A DNA stretch of 64,000 nucleotides, taken from contig RCAB01000013.1 in the NCBI GenBank assembly GCA_003640385.1, positions 248,001-312,000 on the forward strand. The letters are read 5' to 3'. This document shows, in pieces, positions 20,735 through 35,100 of this stretch. The notes beneath the pieces were generated by a model. The model saw nothing but the letters and a program-made list of their open reading frames with translations. It had not been told where the DNA came from and searched no databases. Both the position numbers and the translations under genes were made by a program. Numbering within the stretch: position 1 is the stretch's first letter; each line of letters starts with the position of its first letter. This DNA is from Setaria digitata. Its lineage: Eukaryota; Nematoda; Chromadorea; Rhabditida; Setariidae.

Positions 20735-23485
20735 AATTAATGTGGTCTGAAACGATGCTGAGGGGGAGAGGATTTAATGATTGGGACTGGATTTTTGTGC
20801 CTATGAAAGAATTTTCCTGAATAAAAAAAATCATACTTATAAAAATCTAGTTTCACTCAGTACAATCCTTTTAAACTACCAAATCTTTTCTTAGCGTTCA
20901 TTAATCTGTTTGTTCTTTTTTTATGTAGCATTAAAAAAATTTTTACTTGATTAATCCATCCGCAATTTCACTTCATTCTTAACATTTTCCAGTTTTTATA
21001 TTGCTTTCTGTTAAAAGTACAGGCATCCTAAAAGGCCTTTCAAAATAAATTGTGCCTTACGGCGAATAATTTATTTATTTAAAATATTTTATAGTTTTTT
21101 TTTTTTTTTTTTCAGAGCATTAACTTTTTCATATTACGCTCGTCTTATCAGTTTTCTCGCTCTGGCTGTTTCATTTTTCAAAAGTACTTTTTCTAAAATT
21201 GAAAGTGTACGCAGTCGCAGTATGCCTTTCGAGTTCAACTAACCAGTTGATATGATCCCAGAATGCTTTTTGTATTATGGAGATAACTTAACTTGGCAGC
21301 ATCTTCTATCACCGTAGTAGATCTTTAAACAATCTTATCACTGTATGTTGGAGTCGTTTATTAGAAATGATACTATGCATTTTATGTTCTTCGTGCTTAA
21401 TATTCAGTCATTTGTTGATTTTGATTTCCAACTATTCATTAAGTTATTCTTATTTCAATAAAAAATACACATCAATGGTGTGGCAATGAAAGAGTGCAGT
21501 ATTTTCAATACTTTTGAAGAGGAATAATGTGAAGTTGTTCTCACTGGAAAAGATGGAACAGTTAAAGGTTAATTATTCAGCAGATTTCTCGATGTTTCCA
21601 ATGGTAAGCTTTTACGTCAGTAAGGATAAATTTTGAGTTGATGCAAACTTAGGTTCAAATTACCACAATGACATTCACTACCAAATTGGTAGGGCAGATG
21701 AGATAAAATTTCATTGGAAGTTTGGTTGAACCGTTGGTTACTTCTATGGACTGAGTCCGTTTGTGAGATGAAATTCATAGTGAATATGATAGAAAAGCAC
21801 AGAATCTCGGCTACAGTATATCGTACATCTTGCTATTTCTGTTCTGGATTGGTCATATGCAATTAACTATCGATAATCTAAAAACGTGTGGTAATTATGA
21901 GGCACTGATGGTGCTGGATGGAAATGGAGAGAGAAGGTTATAATTCACATCTATCTGGTAAGGTTTTTTTTAAAACCTTCAAGTAATCATCAAAAAGAGC
22001 TTCAAATATCTGACAAATATATTTCTACTTCAAAATGATACGCTATTTCTAACAAATCTGTCATTAGGAGAAAGAGAAGAGATAAAAAGAAGGGTAAAGC
22101 GTTATTCTGTGGAGCTGTCTAATAGGAAAGAGCTGAAAAAAGTCTTAACAGTGTCGGCGGAGTGTTTGATGAGAAAGTTAAGCTCGAGTGAAATGTTACT
22201 TTTACCAGTCTCGTTTTCTAGTATCAGAAAGATAACATCCCCCATATATCTGCAGTGTTTCTCTCCACACTTTGTTATTTGAGGATGGCTAAGGAGAGGA
22301 GGAGAAGTAAAATGTTACACACCAGGGGAAACTCGGAGAAACAATCGGGAAAGAATGAAGGATGAACGAGGAAGCTGTTGAATAGAATGTCAGCAAGAAC
22401 ATTTCATCGTTACCTGTGTCTTTCATACACTGACGTTATCTCGATCACAGCTATCGAGAGTTTATTACCTTTCCCAAAAATGGTCAATTTCTTACAAAAA
22501 TAATTCCTTATTCACAGAACTTCTGGTCTGATTTCCACTTTCTGTTCTGAATCATTTTATTTTTAAATTGCAATTTGTTTACAAACATGCTTTCTATCGT
22601 TGTTTCATGACTGTCAAAAAACACTTAACATAAGTCATATTTTCTTTTTGTACTTGGTCCTTGTTGTGTGAAAAATGTCTGATCTCAATCACTTATCGAT
22701 TCCTTTTCTTTCAATTTTTGCATGGGAAATTTTAAATGCAGAGGATGCATTAGTTGATTGTTTACTCATCCCGGGAGTAGGATTAGGAATAGAAGTTTGC
22801 ATCAAAGAAAATGCTGCTATATTCGCATTGTTTGAAAAACTTTTTTTTGAAATCTTAATGACAGAAATGAAGCTAACTTCCCCAATATATTGTTTAGACT
22901 TTGAAATTGTTATCCGTAGTCTAGTAGTAGTCTTAGCCACTGTGTTATATTAAGACATTTTAAGTTCTGCCATCGTCTCTTTCCTTTTATGCTTATTTTG
23001 AAACCACTCTCTGTGGCAGGTCTAATCTGTCTAACGTTGGATGTCTATAATGAGTTATATTATTGATATTGAACGAAACCTTGAAGACGCTTAAAATCTT
23101 TAACCTTCACTTTAAGATCATTAAGTGTATGAAATCCTGATATCTAAGCACATTCTTTATATTCATCATCGAATCTTTCCCACCCTGCCTTCAGCCGACT
23201 GAAAGTACCATAAGGAAAGATTTCCTCAAAGAATGGAATTCATCTGGTGACATCGTTGTGACAGCTTCGTCCAAGTCCTTCGTTAAAAAAGCTCCAGAAA
23301 TACAAAAGCATACGAAAAGATAATTTTTTTGGCTTGAGCGTTCCGCAGCTCCTGGCTAATAAAGGCATTTTTCAAACATCTGGCTGATGGCATTCTTTAC
23401 TTTCACTGCTCTTTCGATTACCTTTGTTTATTGACGCAAAAAGTTGTCGAACAATTGAGCATTTAGCAGTGGCAGAAGTTAACAG
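20735..23485. other. Intergenic; poly(A) signal of ERp72 and no clear gene
   Basis: AATAAA at 20820-20825 follows the ERp72 stop by about 85 bp. The rest is AT-rich with no recognisable exon. One interval (22675-22953) is open on both strands (92 codons plus, 83 minus); neither translation resembles a known family and no splice context supports it. No clear GAAnnTTC heat-shock element was found just before the small heat-shock gene. Confidence 0.35.
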
Positions 23486-24461
23486 ATGGAAGAAAAGATA
23501 GTGGAATTAACGCATAATTGGAGTGCCGATCACTGGGATTGGCCTTTACAGCATAGCGATGATGTGATAAAAGTGATCAATACCAGTGATAAGTTCGAAG
23601 TTGGTCTGGATGCATCATACTTCACGCCAAAGGAAATTGAGGTTTTTTGTTTAGTTAAATAATTTCCTTATGATTTGGATTTTTAATTCAAATCGATTTC
23701 AGTGTTTTCATAGAAAAAGTATGCAATTAAGTTCTTCGGATAATTTGCAGATCAAATACTATGCTGCACGATTCATAGCTAAAAGGCATCTGTTTTAGAG
23801 GGAGATTTGAAGTAGTAAGTGAAAAAGGAAAATTTAGTTGGAAGAGAAAATATTATATTTTGACTCCATGACATATTTGTTCTTTTCCAGCAAAAAGTTA
23901 GCCTTCTACAAGAGCTCAAACAAAAATGGGAAATTCAGAGCAAATTACGGAATGAAAAATTTTCGAAAGTTTTTCACCATGTTTTTTTTTGTTGAAAATT
24001 ATGTTTCATTGCTCTCTTAGAATTCCTTTACGCATATATTACTTACTTATCTACTTATTTATTTATTTACCTAGACTACTTTCACTGATTGTATCCTGCA
24101 CTGAGCACTTGTTTCTCTTCTGCAAAGTGAAAAAATTTCTGACATGTAGAACGCAACAAATGGCAGACTGAAAAAGAGAAAAGACTTAACACTTCGAATA
24201 ACTTTTTTATCGAACGATAGTCAAGGGCACAGATATAAGTTTAGTTTTCACGCTTACAAAAATGGTAAATTCTAGGTAAAGGTTGCCGGTGATAATCTGG
24301 TCATTCACTGCAGACATGAAACACATGCCGAGCAATACGGTGAAATCAAGCGTGAAATTAGTCGAACTTATAAACTTCCATCGGATGTAGATACGAAGAC
24401 ACTGACATCAAATCTGACTAAACGAGGTCATCTGGTCATCTCTGCCAAAAAGAAGACGTGA
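23486..24461 (+). CDS. hsp-12: HSP-12 family small heat-shock protein
   Basis: Two exons, 23486-23641 and 24276-24461, join in phase 0 to 113 residues. The AG of a GTTAACAG acceptor directly abuts the ATG, which fits spliced-leader addition. The protein is little more than an alpha-crystallin domain (residues about 26-110). After DWPLQHSDDVIKV come the strands DKFEVGLDASYFTPKEIEVK and DNLVIHCRHE and a closing YKLPSDVD / GHLVISAKKK pair. It lacks the long N-terminal region and the C-terminal IXI motif of ordinary small heat-shock proteins. That matches the nematode-specific 12-kDa class, whose members form small oligomers and show weak or no classical chaperone activity. The match to the Caenorhabditis hsp-12 group is strong; which paralogue is unknown. 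AATAAA lies at 24521-24526. Confidence 0.95.
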
Positions 24462-26184
24462 ATACACTTTTTTGAATCTTTTCAGTTTCTTATCGTTTCA
24501 ATTGCCTTGAAGCTTTTCAGAATAAAAACTTTCTATTCATTATTTATTTCTATCAGCATTCCTTTCTGCTCTTATCAGTTCTTTAATCAGTTTGTCTGAA
24601 TGTCGTTAATACCTCTCTTATATTGTCTTATAGTAAAACTTTGCTTCAGGAAACTGCACATTTCGCGGTGAAATGATATAATGCCACTTAATTCCTACAC
24701 TGTTCTATAAAATTGACTTAATTGCAAATAATTTACAGTGAAACGCTTTGTCAGGAATAAGATTTTATTATTTCGCTGCTAACACTTGGCTTCAAAGAAA
24801 AACCGATCCTAAAATTTATTCCAAACTTGTGCTAATTAATGAAATTACTATAAATAAATTAAGCAACAGTGCCAATCCCAATCATGCTGATTGTTGATAG
24901 ATTTATGATTGACATTCAAATTAAAACATTGTAGTGAAGCACTTAAAGTGGTTGAAAAACCGATTGAATTAACCACTAATAGATATTAGAAATTGTTATT
25001 TACAATTAAGACTGAAAACACTATTTGCACAGAAGTTTTTATTGCGAAAACCAATATGTAGTTTGTCATCAGATGTCCATATATGAAAATATTTTTCTAA
25101 GGTAGAAAGGAAATTATAAATTTGTCTCGATTTGTTTTTCAACTCGGATAACTTTGGTACAAAGGAAGAAGGATTTTTCTTTTAAATGAAACTTTAGGAT
25201 TTTATTTAATCATGTAGCATTTCCTTTCAATATATAAATGTGAAGAGGCACAGCTTTTGGAAAAATAAAAGTGGGAAAGTTTTGAGAAAATTAGGAAAGA
25301 ATTTTGACCACTTCTTTAAAAGAGGCAAAAAGGGAAGGAGAAAGGAGGGGCATTAGTTAATCAGTACTCCGGATACACTGTTGATGATATTCTAAAGCTT
25401 TCCAATTAATGGAATCAATGATTAAGTAATTTGTTAAGTCAACAGCACTATTAAACCCCGAGACTTTGTACTTGTGGATCCAGTGACATATCCCAGAAAT
25501 TGCTACCGGTAAAATACACATTTCTCGACTACTTTGAAGGGGTAAACGAAATGTTAAGGGAAACTAGGCACCAACTGTAAAATGAATAATCAATAAACAT
25601 TTGTGTTTTCTTGATTTTCAAACTTATTCTCTTCATGCGAAAAAACTGCAAAACGATATTTCCCACAGTACTAGAAGCTAAGTGGTTTACAGTACACATT
25701 ACAACTTCAGTTTACAACCGCATTTTAAAAGATTCAGAATAACTTTTTTAAAATGAATTTCTTATAAAATATCGGAAAACAGATAAAAGCGACGATATAA
25801 AATTATATAATGAAATAGCAATACTTCAATAAGCTTGTGAACTTTTGGCAGAAGATTAGACAGATCAGTGAAAGACAAAATGAGATCGAAGAGTTGTGAA
25901 AGTTTGTTTACTCATTTATTTACATTAATGGACGATAGGGCTGGTAAAAGCGATGCTTTGTTTTCAGGTAGAACAGGTGATTAGATATGACTAAGAAGCG
26001 GAAAATGTGCAGGAGTTAAGATCAAACAATAAATGAAATACAGTCATGAAGGTCTTCATAAACATATATGAATAAGACTGATCACTAATGAATTGGATAA
26101 AAAGAAGGCAGCACTTCAAACATGATTTCAATAAAAAGCAAAAATACTACTACTTCCAGCAGATCTCTTTTATTTGATTATAAA
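24462..26184. other. Convergent intergenic region
   Basis: 3' ends of hsp-12 (plus, AATAAA at 24521-24526) and the dual oxidase (minus, AATAAA complement at 26169-26174). No coding signal on either strand. Confidence 0.4.
26169..26174 (-). terminator. Poly(A) signal of the dual oxidase gene
   Basis: AATAAA on the minus strand begins 10 bases after the last base of the stop codon at 26185. If used, it gives a 3' UTR of only a few tens of bases. Other AATAAA complements occur further on, so use is not certain. Confidence 0.45.
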
Positions 26185-29100
26185 TTAAAATGTTTCAAAT
26201 CGATGAGAAAATGATGCCACATTCCTGATTTTATTCGCTTCTGTACATGCTTTCCTAACTTCTTTATTAAGTGAATTCGGGCCACAACTGAACACACCAA
26301 TTTCTTGAACCTGCAAAAAATTGCCTGCTTGAGATTCGGTAAATAAAAAAGAAGTATAAATTTAGAACTAGTTAACAATAAAGAAGGTTTATTTTGCGGC
26401 TTGCGCACATTTATTAATTGCACTCTAACAGACCACATTACATTATGTAAAACTCACGTTTCTATGCCTGTTTTGTATGAATTTGAAGAGTACGCTGAAA
26501 TCTGGACGACCAAAATGATTCGCAGCGTGAAGACCGGTAAACATGCTTCGACCATCACTATCACTTCGGAAGTGCTTTTCACAAATGTACTGAAATTAAA
26601 CAGGAAAACTTATTAAATTTTCAGTGCTTAAATAGCAGTTAACCCTAAAATTAAGAGCTCCCATGAGAGCAGCAGATATTTCCCATTCAAATTGTTCAAA
26701 AGATTAAACTGCACAGCAGTATAAACCAATGAATAACAGGTGAACGTACAAGCATTGTAGTTCGAAGATCAAACTTGTGAAAGAACTGTGTGACAAAAAT
26801 ATGTATCTCCAGTAAATCTTCCTTGTCTAACTCTTCCACATTGCGCAAGACTTCGATGAACCACTCAAAATTCTTATGCGTTGGGCATACCCAAATAAAA
26901 TAGACCTGAAATATTAAATAGCACTCTGCTTATAATTTCATCCTCAGTTATACTGATCTTTAAACCAACTTATTAAATGAGAAATTATCAAACATGTTAA
27001 TTATTGGAGCATAAGGAAGAAAAATACCTTACTAATGGTGGTGCACTTTCAGAGAAATATTATTTTAAGTATCTGTTCCTAACCACATAGCAAAGGAATC
27101 TCGAATTATGTTTTTTTATTTTTTGAGTGCTTTTTTAACTTCTTATCATTGTTGTCCTACTTTAAATATATTTCGTTTTCATTACATATATATATAAAAA
27201 TAATTATTATATATATATATATAATGAAAAAATATATATATATATATATATTTTTCATTAATTTTTCGTCAGCCTTTAATTACTACAGTAGCTTGAATCA
27301 ACAAGCAAATGTACGGCTAGGCTTCCATTTTCCTTTCTTTCCAGTCTACAAAATTACAGTTGTATGAAGTCTTAGAACCGTGTAATCTTCACTTTTTATA
27401 TTACATATTTTGTTCCATTTCATTTTCTTAAAATTATTAAAAAATTTACATAGTACATAGATGGTAATTGGTAAGAGAAAAAAACCTTTTCACATTTAAT
27501 ATGAGTATGTCGGTGAGATGTTTTCTCGAGTACCAGATCAGTTAGTATGGAGGCATATGGCGTTACACCAATACCGCCACCTATCAACACTGCAAGTTCG
27601 AAATTACGCCATTCCTGTAATAAACAACGTTGTGCTATTGCATTGCTTCACTTCAACTCAGTTCTGCTCTACAATAAATTTACTAAGCTTATCTTGTGCA
27701 TTCACTAAATCATTTTATTTTACGTATGACTGAATCTAAATGTAGGAAGAAGGCTAGTTAGATAAAAGATTTACCTGATTACCTCCACCATAAGGTCCGT
27801 GTAAATGAAGCACAGGGTAGGGTGTTCCGCTAGAATGAGAGCATGCGATCTCATTTCGTAGATTCCAAGTCCACGGTCCAACTGCTTTGATGTACAACTC
27901 TAGCGTGGAGGCTTGTGGTGCAGAGGCCAAGGAAAATGCATGAAGCTCATTAAATGTACATGAAAATGCCGGGCATGAGATACGCACCCATTGGCCTGAA
28001 CGGAATCGGAATGAATGCGGTCGCTTGAATTGAATGTAGATAATATCTGCAAAAGGATACGAATCGTTCGAAAAATCTCAATTTCAAAATTTTAGTCGGC
28101 CAGTTGACAAAGAAAGTAAGCTACATGATGGAGGAGTTAAACATCTTCTATAAATGAGATTTAATAAATTTCAGCAGACTTCGTCCTATTTTTCAGAATT
28201 CTAAATTCCTGCCTGTCACAAAAAAATCTCCTTGCTACAAGATTTTATAAGAATTTTTCAGAATAGATAACGATGATCATCTGAAGTCGCAATTCCAAAT
28301 CACTGAAGACCGTTCAAATTAGAATTCTAAAAAGTATTTATTGCGGTATAATAATAACCGCATTTATTTCTTTTACTCCAAACTATTCATTCAATAAGAT
28401 CTGCCAAGTGACTTTTGTTGCATTTTTTTTTTAAGCTATTAGAACTTTAACATTCGTTTTCAATAGTTTTTAATGTTTTATTGCTTTTGCGTATAAAAAT
28501 TCCACTTAAGAGTACGAAATGATCAAATCCGCTGAGAGAAATTCAACGTATCATTTTCCAGACTGCAAACCATTTATAGTTTAAATAAACTGGTTTAAAT
28601 CCATCGCTACCTTATAAAGTTGTTTCCGCTATACGTCAAAAAGAGCTAAAAGAAAATAGGGAAAAATTGTGGATGATAATTACGGATGGCAAGAGAATTT
28701 CAAGATTTCAGTCCGTTCTTGAGTCACTGGCACCTAAATGTGTGAGCTTCTGCATACCAGAAGGAAGAATTGCGCCATTGAGAATTTGCAATTCCTTGTA
28801 CTGTTGTCGCATACCAATGATCCGGTCAATTACAAAAAGAGCAATTGGACCTGCCACGTAATACAGAAATTTGGGACTCTGAAATCAAAAAAAGATTTCT
28901 TTTATAAAATGAAAATATATTAACACACCAAATGCGGTAGTGAAATAAGCCAACTGTAAGAAATGTTAAGAAATTACGAAAAATCTTAGTGCAATTGCAA
29001 GTATTTAAAGTATTTAAACATCAGCTTCCACTAATTAAAAACATTAAGAAACTCGTATACGAGTTGTTTTAATTCTTTTGGTGAATAAGCTGTTATTAAA

Positions 29101-32100
29101 TCTCGAGAGAATTCCAATACATCAAGTGAATGAACGAAAATTTTTCTTTAAAATCAGGAAAATTTTTAAAAGCATGTGTGTTATTATTATTTAGAATTAA
29201 AAATATGTAAATTTGGAAGACCAAACTGACATCCAGAAGTTTAGGAAGTCCATGAAGTACCGTAAGCGCATAAAGTAAGAAATTCAGGAGATGAGTTATT
29301 TTAAAAGCATGATATGCTTCTTTCATAACAGCTGGTGTAGAAAATGCATAGGTGATGCTCATAGTGGCTACTAAGAGAATTCCCGTTATTCCAGTTATAG
29401 TGCCATAGAACCAATAACTGATTGATGGCAAGAAATTTGAGCTGAAACTGAATTTTAGAATTTTTCGAACATCTGAATATTTTAAGATTTTTTCGTTTAA
29501 GAAACTTTCGAGATACAGCACAATTGAAAGGATATGTACAAAGTACAAAGTCAAGTAGGAAAATAACTCGCTCCCTGCACATCGCCTAATACAATTAATC
29601 AATTAATAGTTTTACCCAAAAACGGCTTCCTGAAACAGGCATTGCAAACCATCCTGACTTTGCGTTGCCACGTGATAGAAATTGATGCAATGTCCTACAG
29701 AATGCAATGCAGCCCAGAAACCAGCCACTACTGCTACCACTTTATGAAATGTTATCGCCGAATCAAGTGGGACGTATTCGCATACCAGCGTTTCACGTAA
29801 TAACGTAATAACATTTTGGCAGACCGTAGTCAATATGAGTCCCATACAAAAAGACAAAGATGCAGCAGCGCCACGTGTGATTGCAATGCCCATTCCCATG
29901 ACACGGCGTAAATCACGGTGCTCTGTCTCATATCGATAATCTGCAGTTGTAACTCTCATAAATTTCACACAAAGTGTCTAGCAAACGCCAGAAAATTGGA
30001 AGAAACAAAGGAGTGGACATCATTATAGGTGGACCAGACATCTGATAACAAGTCACTTACGCCAGAAACGTTCGAAGAATAGTAGAAGATTAATTGTAGC
30101 GAATAAGAAGAGAATAACAATGTGCTGACGATAAGTTTCCAGGTAAGATACGATGCAGAGATACCAGTTAACACTAATGCATCCAATCTTCTCGTTTGGT
30201 ATAGCAAAACTATTCATGCTTTCTGTCCTTCAAAAATGTTCATTTAAACACCCAAACCATAAGGAACATCCTCTTCAAAATTTCCCTTCGTATAATTTCT
30301 TCATTTCAGTTCACAGAAATATAACAATACAAACTCAGCTAGGTTGATCTTTAATTTGACACCACGCATATGCACTCCAACCGGATGTCGAATGTCGTCC
30401 ACGTTACTGAAAATCGCTTCGAAATCTTTGTACGATAAAAATTCAGAGTCTACACTGATTCCGGATCGCTGTAGCACTTTATTAATTACACCATTTTGTA
30501 CGGCTTCTTCAATTTTCACTCCAACTGCTACATTTAAGGATTTAACAAAGTCACAGAATTCTTTCCTGCGAACCCTGCCTTGTCCTTCTCGATCACACAT
30601 ATTGAATAGTAGTTCAAGTTTATCATGAAGAGACCCTAAAATTCCTCCTTTGAAATTAAATTTTTAGAATTGAAAATAAGTTATGTTTCAGCCACACATT
30701 GGAACTGGATGTAGAAAAAAAAAATTAGAAAAAGAAATTTACTTTAGCAAATAATACTGTTTTTTCCTTTCTTTTCTTTTCTTTTTTTTTTTTTTTAAAA
30801 TTTTTGCCTAGATTCTCGATACCATTTCTTCACGAATGGAACCTTGAAGAAATAAAACTGTGGCACCTTTGGCGAATCGAATAACAACACCTAGGAATTC
30901 TAGAAATGTAACGTGATTAGGATCTTCTTTTGCTGTACAAGCAAACATCCTCTGAACGAATAAATCGTTTTCAAGCATTCCCAAAGCGTTAGCCATCTCG
31001 GCTTTGGTAATTGTTGTACCTAGGACTTCTTCTGCAATTGTTCCGCACGTCATTGGGCTAATATTTCCCGACAGTTCCGAGATATTGAATGCCTAAACGT
31101 GTGACTATAAAGCCGATAAGGAAAAATATTAGCTGTTTTGAATCCAGCAAATATGTGCGAATGCTGAAATTTTGGCTAACCCTTTGTCCTCCTCTTTCTT
31201 CAGGTTTAGTTTTTATTCCCGCGGTTCATATTGGTTGATAATCGCTGTGACAACACGATTACACAGTATATTTAAAGTATTTACATAGGTGGTCACCTTG
31301 GCATAGGCTTCCCGGAAGAAATGGTCCAGTTTTTCTTGGCGTCTTTCACTCGTTTCCGCCGTTTCAACAATGTATCGGTTGGGGCAACGACGGATGATTA
31401 ATTGTTTATTCTTCCGATTCAAAATATTACCCAGAATACAAAGGAATTGAGTACATTGACATTCGCTATGCAGACGAACAACCTGAAACGCTTACATTAT
31501 TTCCAAAAAGTTTAATATCTACATCCCTTCATTTGTCAGAAATAGTATTTCTAAAAATTCATAGATGTGAAATCAGCAAGAGCTTATTCTCAAACATCAT
31601 ACAATCAATAATTTTCAAATAATAAACATAAGAGTACCAAAGTGAACTAACCAAATCGTAGTGTTTCGGGACTGATATCACAACAAATGGGCTGCTACAG
31701 CTATTCTGATCGGAAAGAGCGATATTCACAAAATTGACCTCGCTAAGGTCGAGACATCGTAATAAACCACCACGTGGTTTCTCTAGACGAATTGATGGGG
31801 TAACATCAATAATTAAGACCACTGATCGACAATAATTTTTACTGATCCATTCGATGGCTACAACTACTTTGTCAGCAAACAAATTTGTATTTACGGAGTG
31901 GATTACACTTAAATAAAAATTTTTAACTTTATTCGAAAGACTAAATACAAGTTTGTAAAGAGTTATGTAAGAAAAACTAACCAGGCAAACGCAGCTTTTC
32001 CTTCTCGTTATTCTTTTGAGCAATTTCAGCTTTCGTATAGCATGAATTAGTACTTTGTAAGAAAACTTTTTTGAAGCATGGTTCCATATCACCTCCCATC

Positions 32101-35100
32101 TTCTTTCTTTTTTGGATTACCATGTATCCAATTCCAACACAAACTAAAACTAATATTCTTTAATGTTAACAATTTTTGAGGAAATTTAAAGTGCAAGCTG
32201 CATAAAGATGAAATTATAGGATGAAAAATATATAGTTTCATGTCATTTAAAAGAAAATTGTGCCACATATTTTTTTACAAAGTTTTATTTATGACCATCC
32301 CATCCGAAACTTTTTGCTAAAAAATCTATGCTTTTTAATAATTCACAACCTTTAGAAATTTCAACATTTCGCTTAAATTCATTTGCAAATTTTAAACATA
32401 CTTAGTGGAATGATGCCAAGCGCAATACATGAGAAAATAAATGTTACTTCATTGCCGGTGAAATGATCGAAACGCATGAAAGGTACGCATGGCTCCAAAC
32501 CACTGGCGTTTACTTGAAACGGTTGACCGCATGGATCACCATCGTGCCACAAAAATACCTTTATTATGAAGTTAAATTGGAATGAGAGTAATCTGAGACA
32601 TTTTGAATTTTAAAACAATTTTTGAATTGCCACTCATTAATTAGCACATAAAAATGAACTTTGCATTCACGAAGAATTTTTATATCACTTTTTAGCCAAT
32701 GCTTAATCTTAATAAGAGATGACACCGTAAGAAGAAAAAAAGTTGAAGTGTTGAAATGTTTGGATAAAAGTGAAATGCTTGAAATGCTGAAAAAAAATGT
32801 TGCATAAAAATGTTAGATACAATCGAAATGTTTAGATAAATTCAACTCTAACATTTTCTTGCAATTCGTTCTCGTTGATAAAAGTAGTCTCCCGTATAAT
32901 ATCACGTAGCGTTGTTGAATGTATCTGTGCAATTTCATCTTCAGTAAGCATCCTAAAAATCCGTGTGGTACCGTTATAAACTCTGTAAGCGAGAAAGCCT
33001 AATAGAAAACTTGCTGAGATTTAAATTTATTCGCATGAAATTGAGATTGTCCCTCTTCCGTTAACTAATAAATAAGAAAAGTTGGAAATTACAGTGTCAC
33101 TTAACATTTTCAGGAAAAATCAACAGTCAGTTTTAAATTTAAAGCTAATCCCAACCCTAAATTTCATGATTCCAAAATAATTTTTTGGATTTCAAATTGA
33201 ATTGCATACAATGTACACAAAACCAATAAATAACTTAGATTATATAATATAAATGTAATTTAAAATAAACGGCAAACCCATTCAAAGTGTTTTCAAACCA
33301 AAATCGATCACCATCACGCAGTCTCAAAAACTGATCAAGAATAATTGCCCTGAAGAGCTCACCAGGGCCATCACCATTTGTTTCCAACATTCCTCCAACG
33401 TAAGCGTCAAGTTTCGATATATCACCTTCATACAATTTTTCCAGTCCATGAAATAACTATGAGAAAAGTTCAATTTCAGGCTTAAGTTGAAAAATAAGCA
33501 TCAGAGAACTGCAAAATATCCAGTGGTAGCTGACAAATTGAAAATAATGCAAATTGGTTAACTTCCTTAGACACTCAAGCGTTTCATGATATCATTTTAT
33601 GAAAATTTCTCAAGAACAGTAATTCTTGAAAACTCGGCGAAGAATAACTTCTATCAGGATGACTCCCTCATTCAAAATAACCTTACTTTCGCATTTTCCT
33701 TATACATTTTAGGATTGATTGCTGTCCAGTCTTTGACAGGAAGATTGTAACTTTTTCTAAGTTCATTATACGATGGTAGGCCATTGTCACGACCACGCAT
33801 AATGGAACTCGAAACGACATCGAGACGAGTGAAGTGCATCGGACCAAATATAAAATCTGCAGTAATATTTATATAAAAATTCCTTCAGAATAGGATCATC
33901 TCACAGAGCATTTAATCGAAATGAAAAACAATGCAGAACAAATGATTCATTAACCACTGTAAATGAATAGACGCTAAGTGAAATTGCTTTATTAGGTATT
34001 CTTTTATTTTGGAATGTATAATGACCTATTTTTGAAATAATATACCTCTCAAGTCCTCAACAACAATAGAATCTTCGCCTTCAGCGATCTGTGATGCCAT
34101 TCCAAGGACAATCTCGTCTACCGAATACTCCTGAACGATATCCTGCGCATTCCACCAGTTCTGACATAATCTCAGTGCTGGATAACCACCTACTTCATCA
34201 CGAAATTCACATTTTCCACCTGCTCGTTTTCGAAATAACAGTGCTGACGGTACCTAAAATAAGTGAACCTCATAAATATTGTGAAAATATATTGGAACTA
34301 GGGAAAAACTGCGACAACCATCATTTTAGATAAGTGACCTCCTTCAATTTTCTTTACATGTACTTAGTTTATTTGTTTACTTACAATTGTGTGAGGAAAT
34401 CGAAAAGCAGCAGTGGCAAAAGCATGAGATATGCCAGGTGGTACATGAGGTTTGTATTTTTCGTAAGGTGGAACTGCCTTTTCGTCTGCCAACATAATCG
34501 GTAAAAAATCATACAAAGTTATTTTTTGCAATGTTGCGATAACCCATCGACGGGCACCCTAAAATTCATCGCTTTGTTGAACAACACTTGAAAGTCTCAT
34601 TTTTCAAAAAAAAAAAAAAAAATGAAGAGATCTAACCTGAAATATTTCTTCATCAGTCCATTCTGGATGTTCTTCTTGAATCCGTTTTGCTTGTATATTA
34701 TGCCATCGATATAATATTAAGCCCAAACTTAACAAGCCAGGATTCTCGTTGATACGGGGATCACCGAGCACTAGAATTTTGATAAAAGCAGTAATGAATG
34801 AATTGAAGATTGGCTACCTTCAGATTATAATGACCATTTATTTCAGGTTAAGAAGAAATGTATAAAAAGCATTTCTTAAAATGATTAATTCGTTTCTCTT
34901 AATGTTTGTTTCTGAAATGTCACTTCAGTTGTTTTGTTAAAGCAAACTGAATTTTTTATCGAAAATGCAATTTGCTGACCATGACGCGAGTATTATTTTA
35001 AAAATTTTTCATCACTAGTCCAGTATTATTTGTCAGTGAATTTCGAACTGAAATCAGCGGTCTGAATTGGCAAAGAATCATTGAATCTTTTTGTAAGCAA

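Noticed and set aside
29096..29602. 168-codon minus-strand open frame as a separate gene
   Set aside because: Only 29231-29441 is exon of the dual oxidase; the remainder is read-through of flanking introns.
31559..32092. 177-codon minus-strand open frame as a single exon
   Set aside because: It covers dual oxidase exon 31652-31866 and intron read-through; the real upstream exon 31982-32149 uses another frame.
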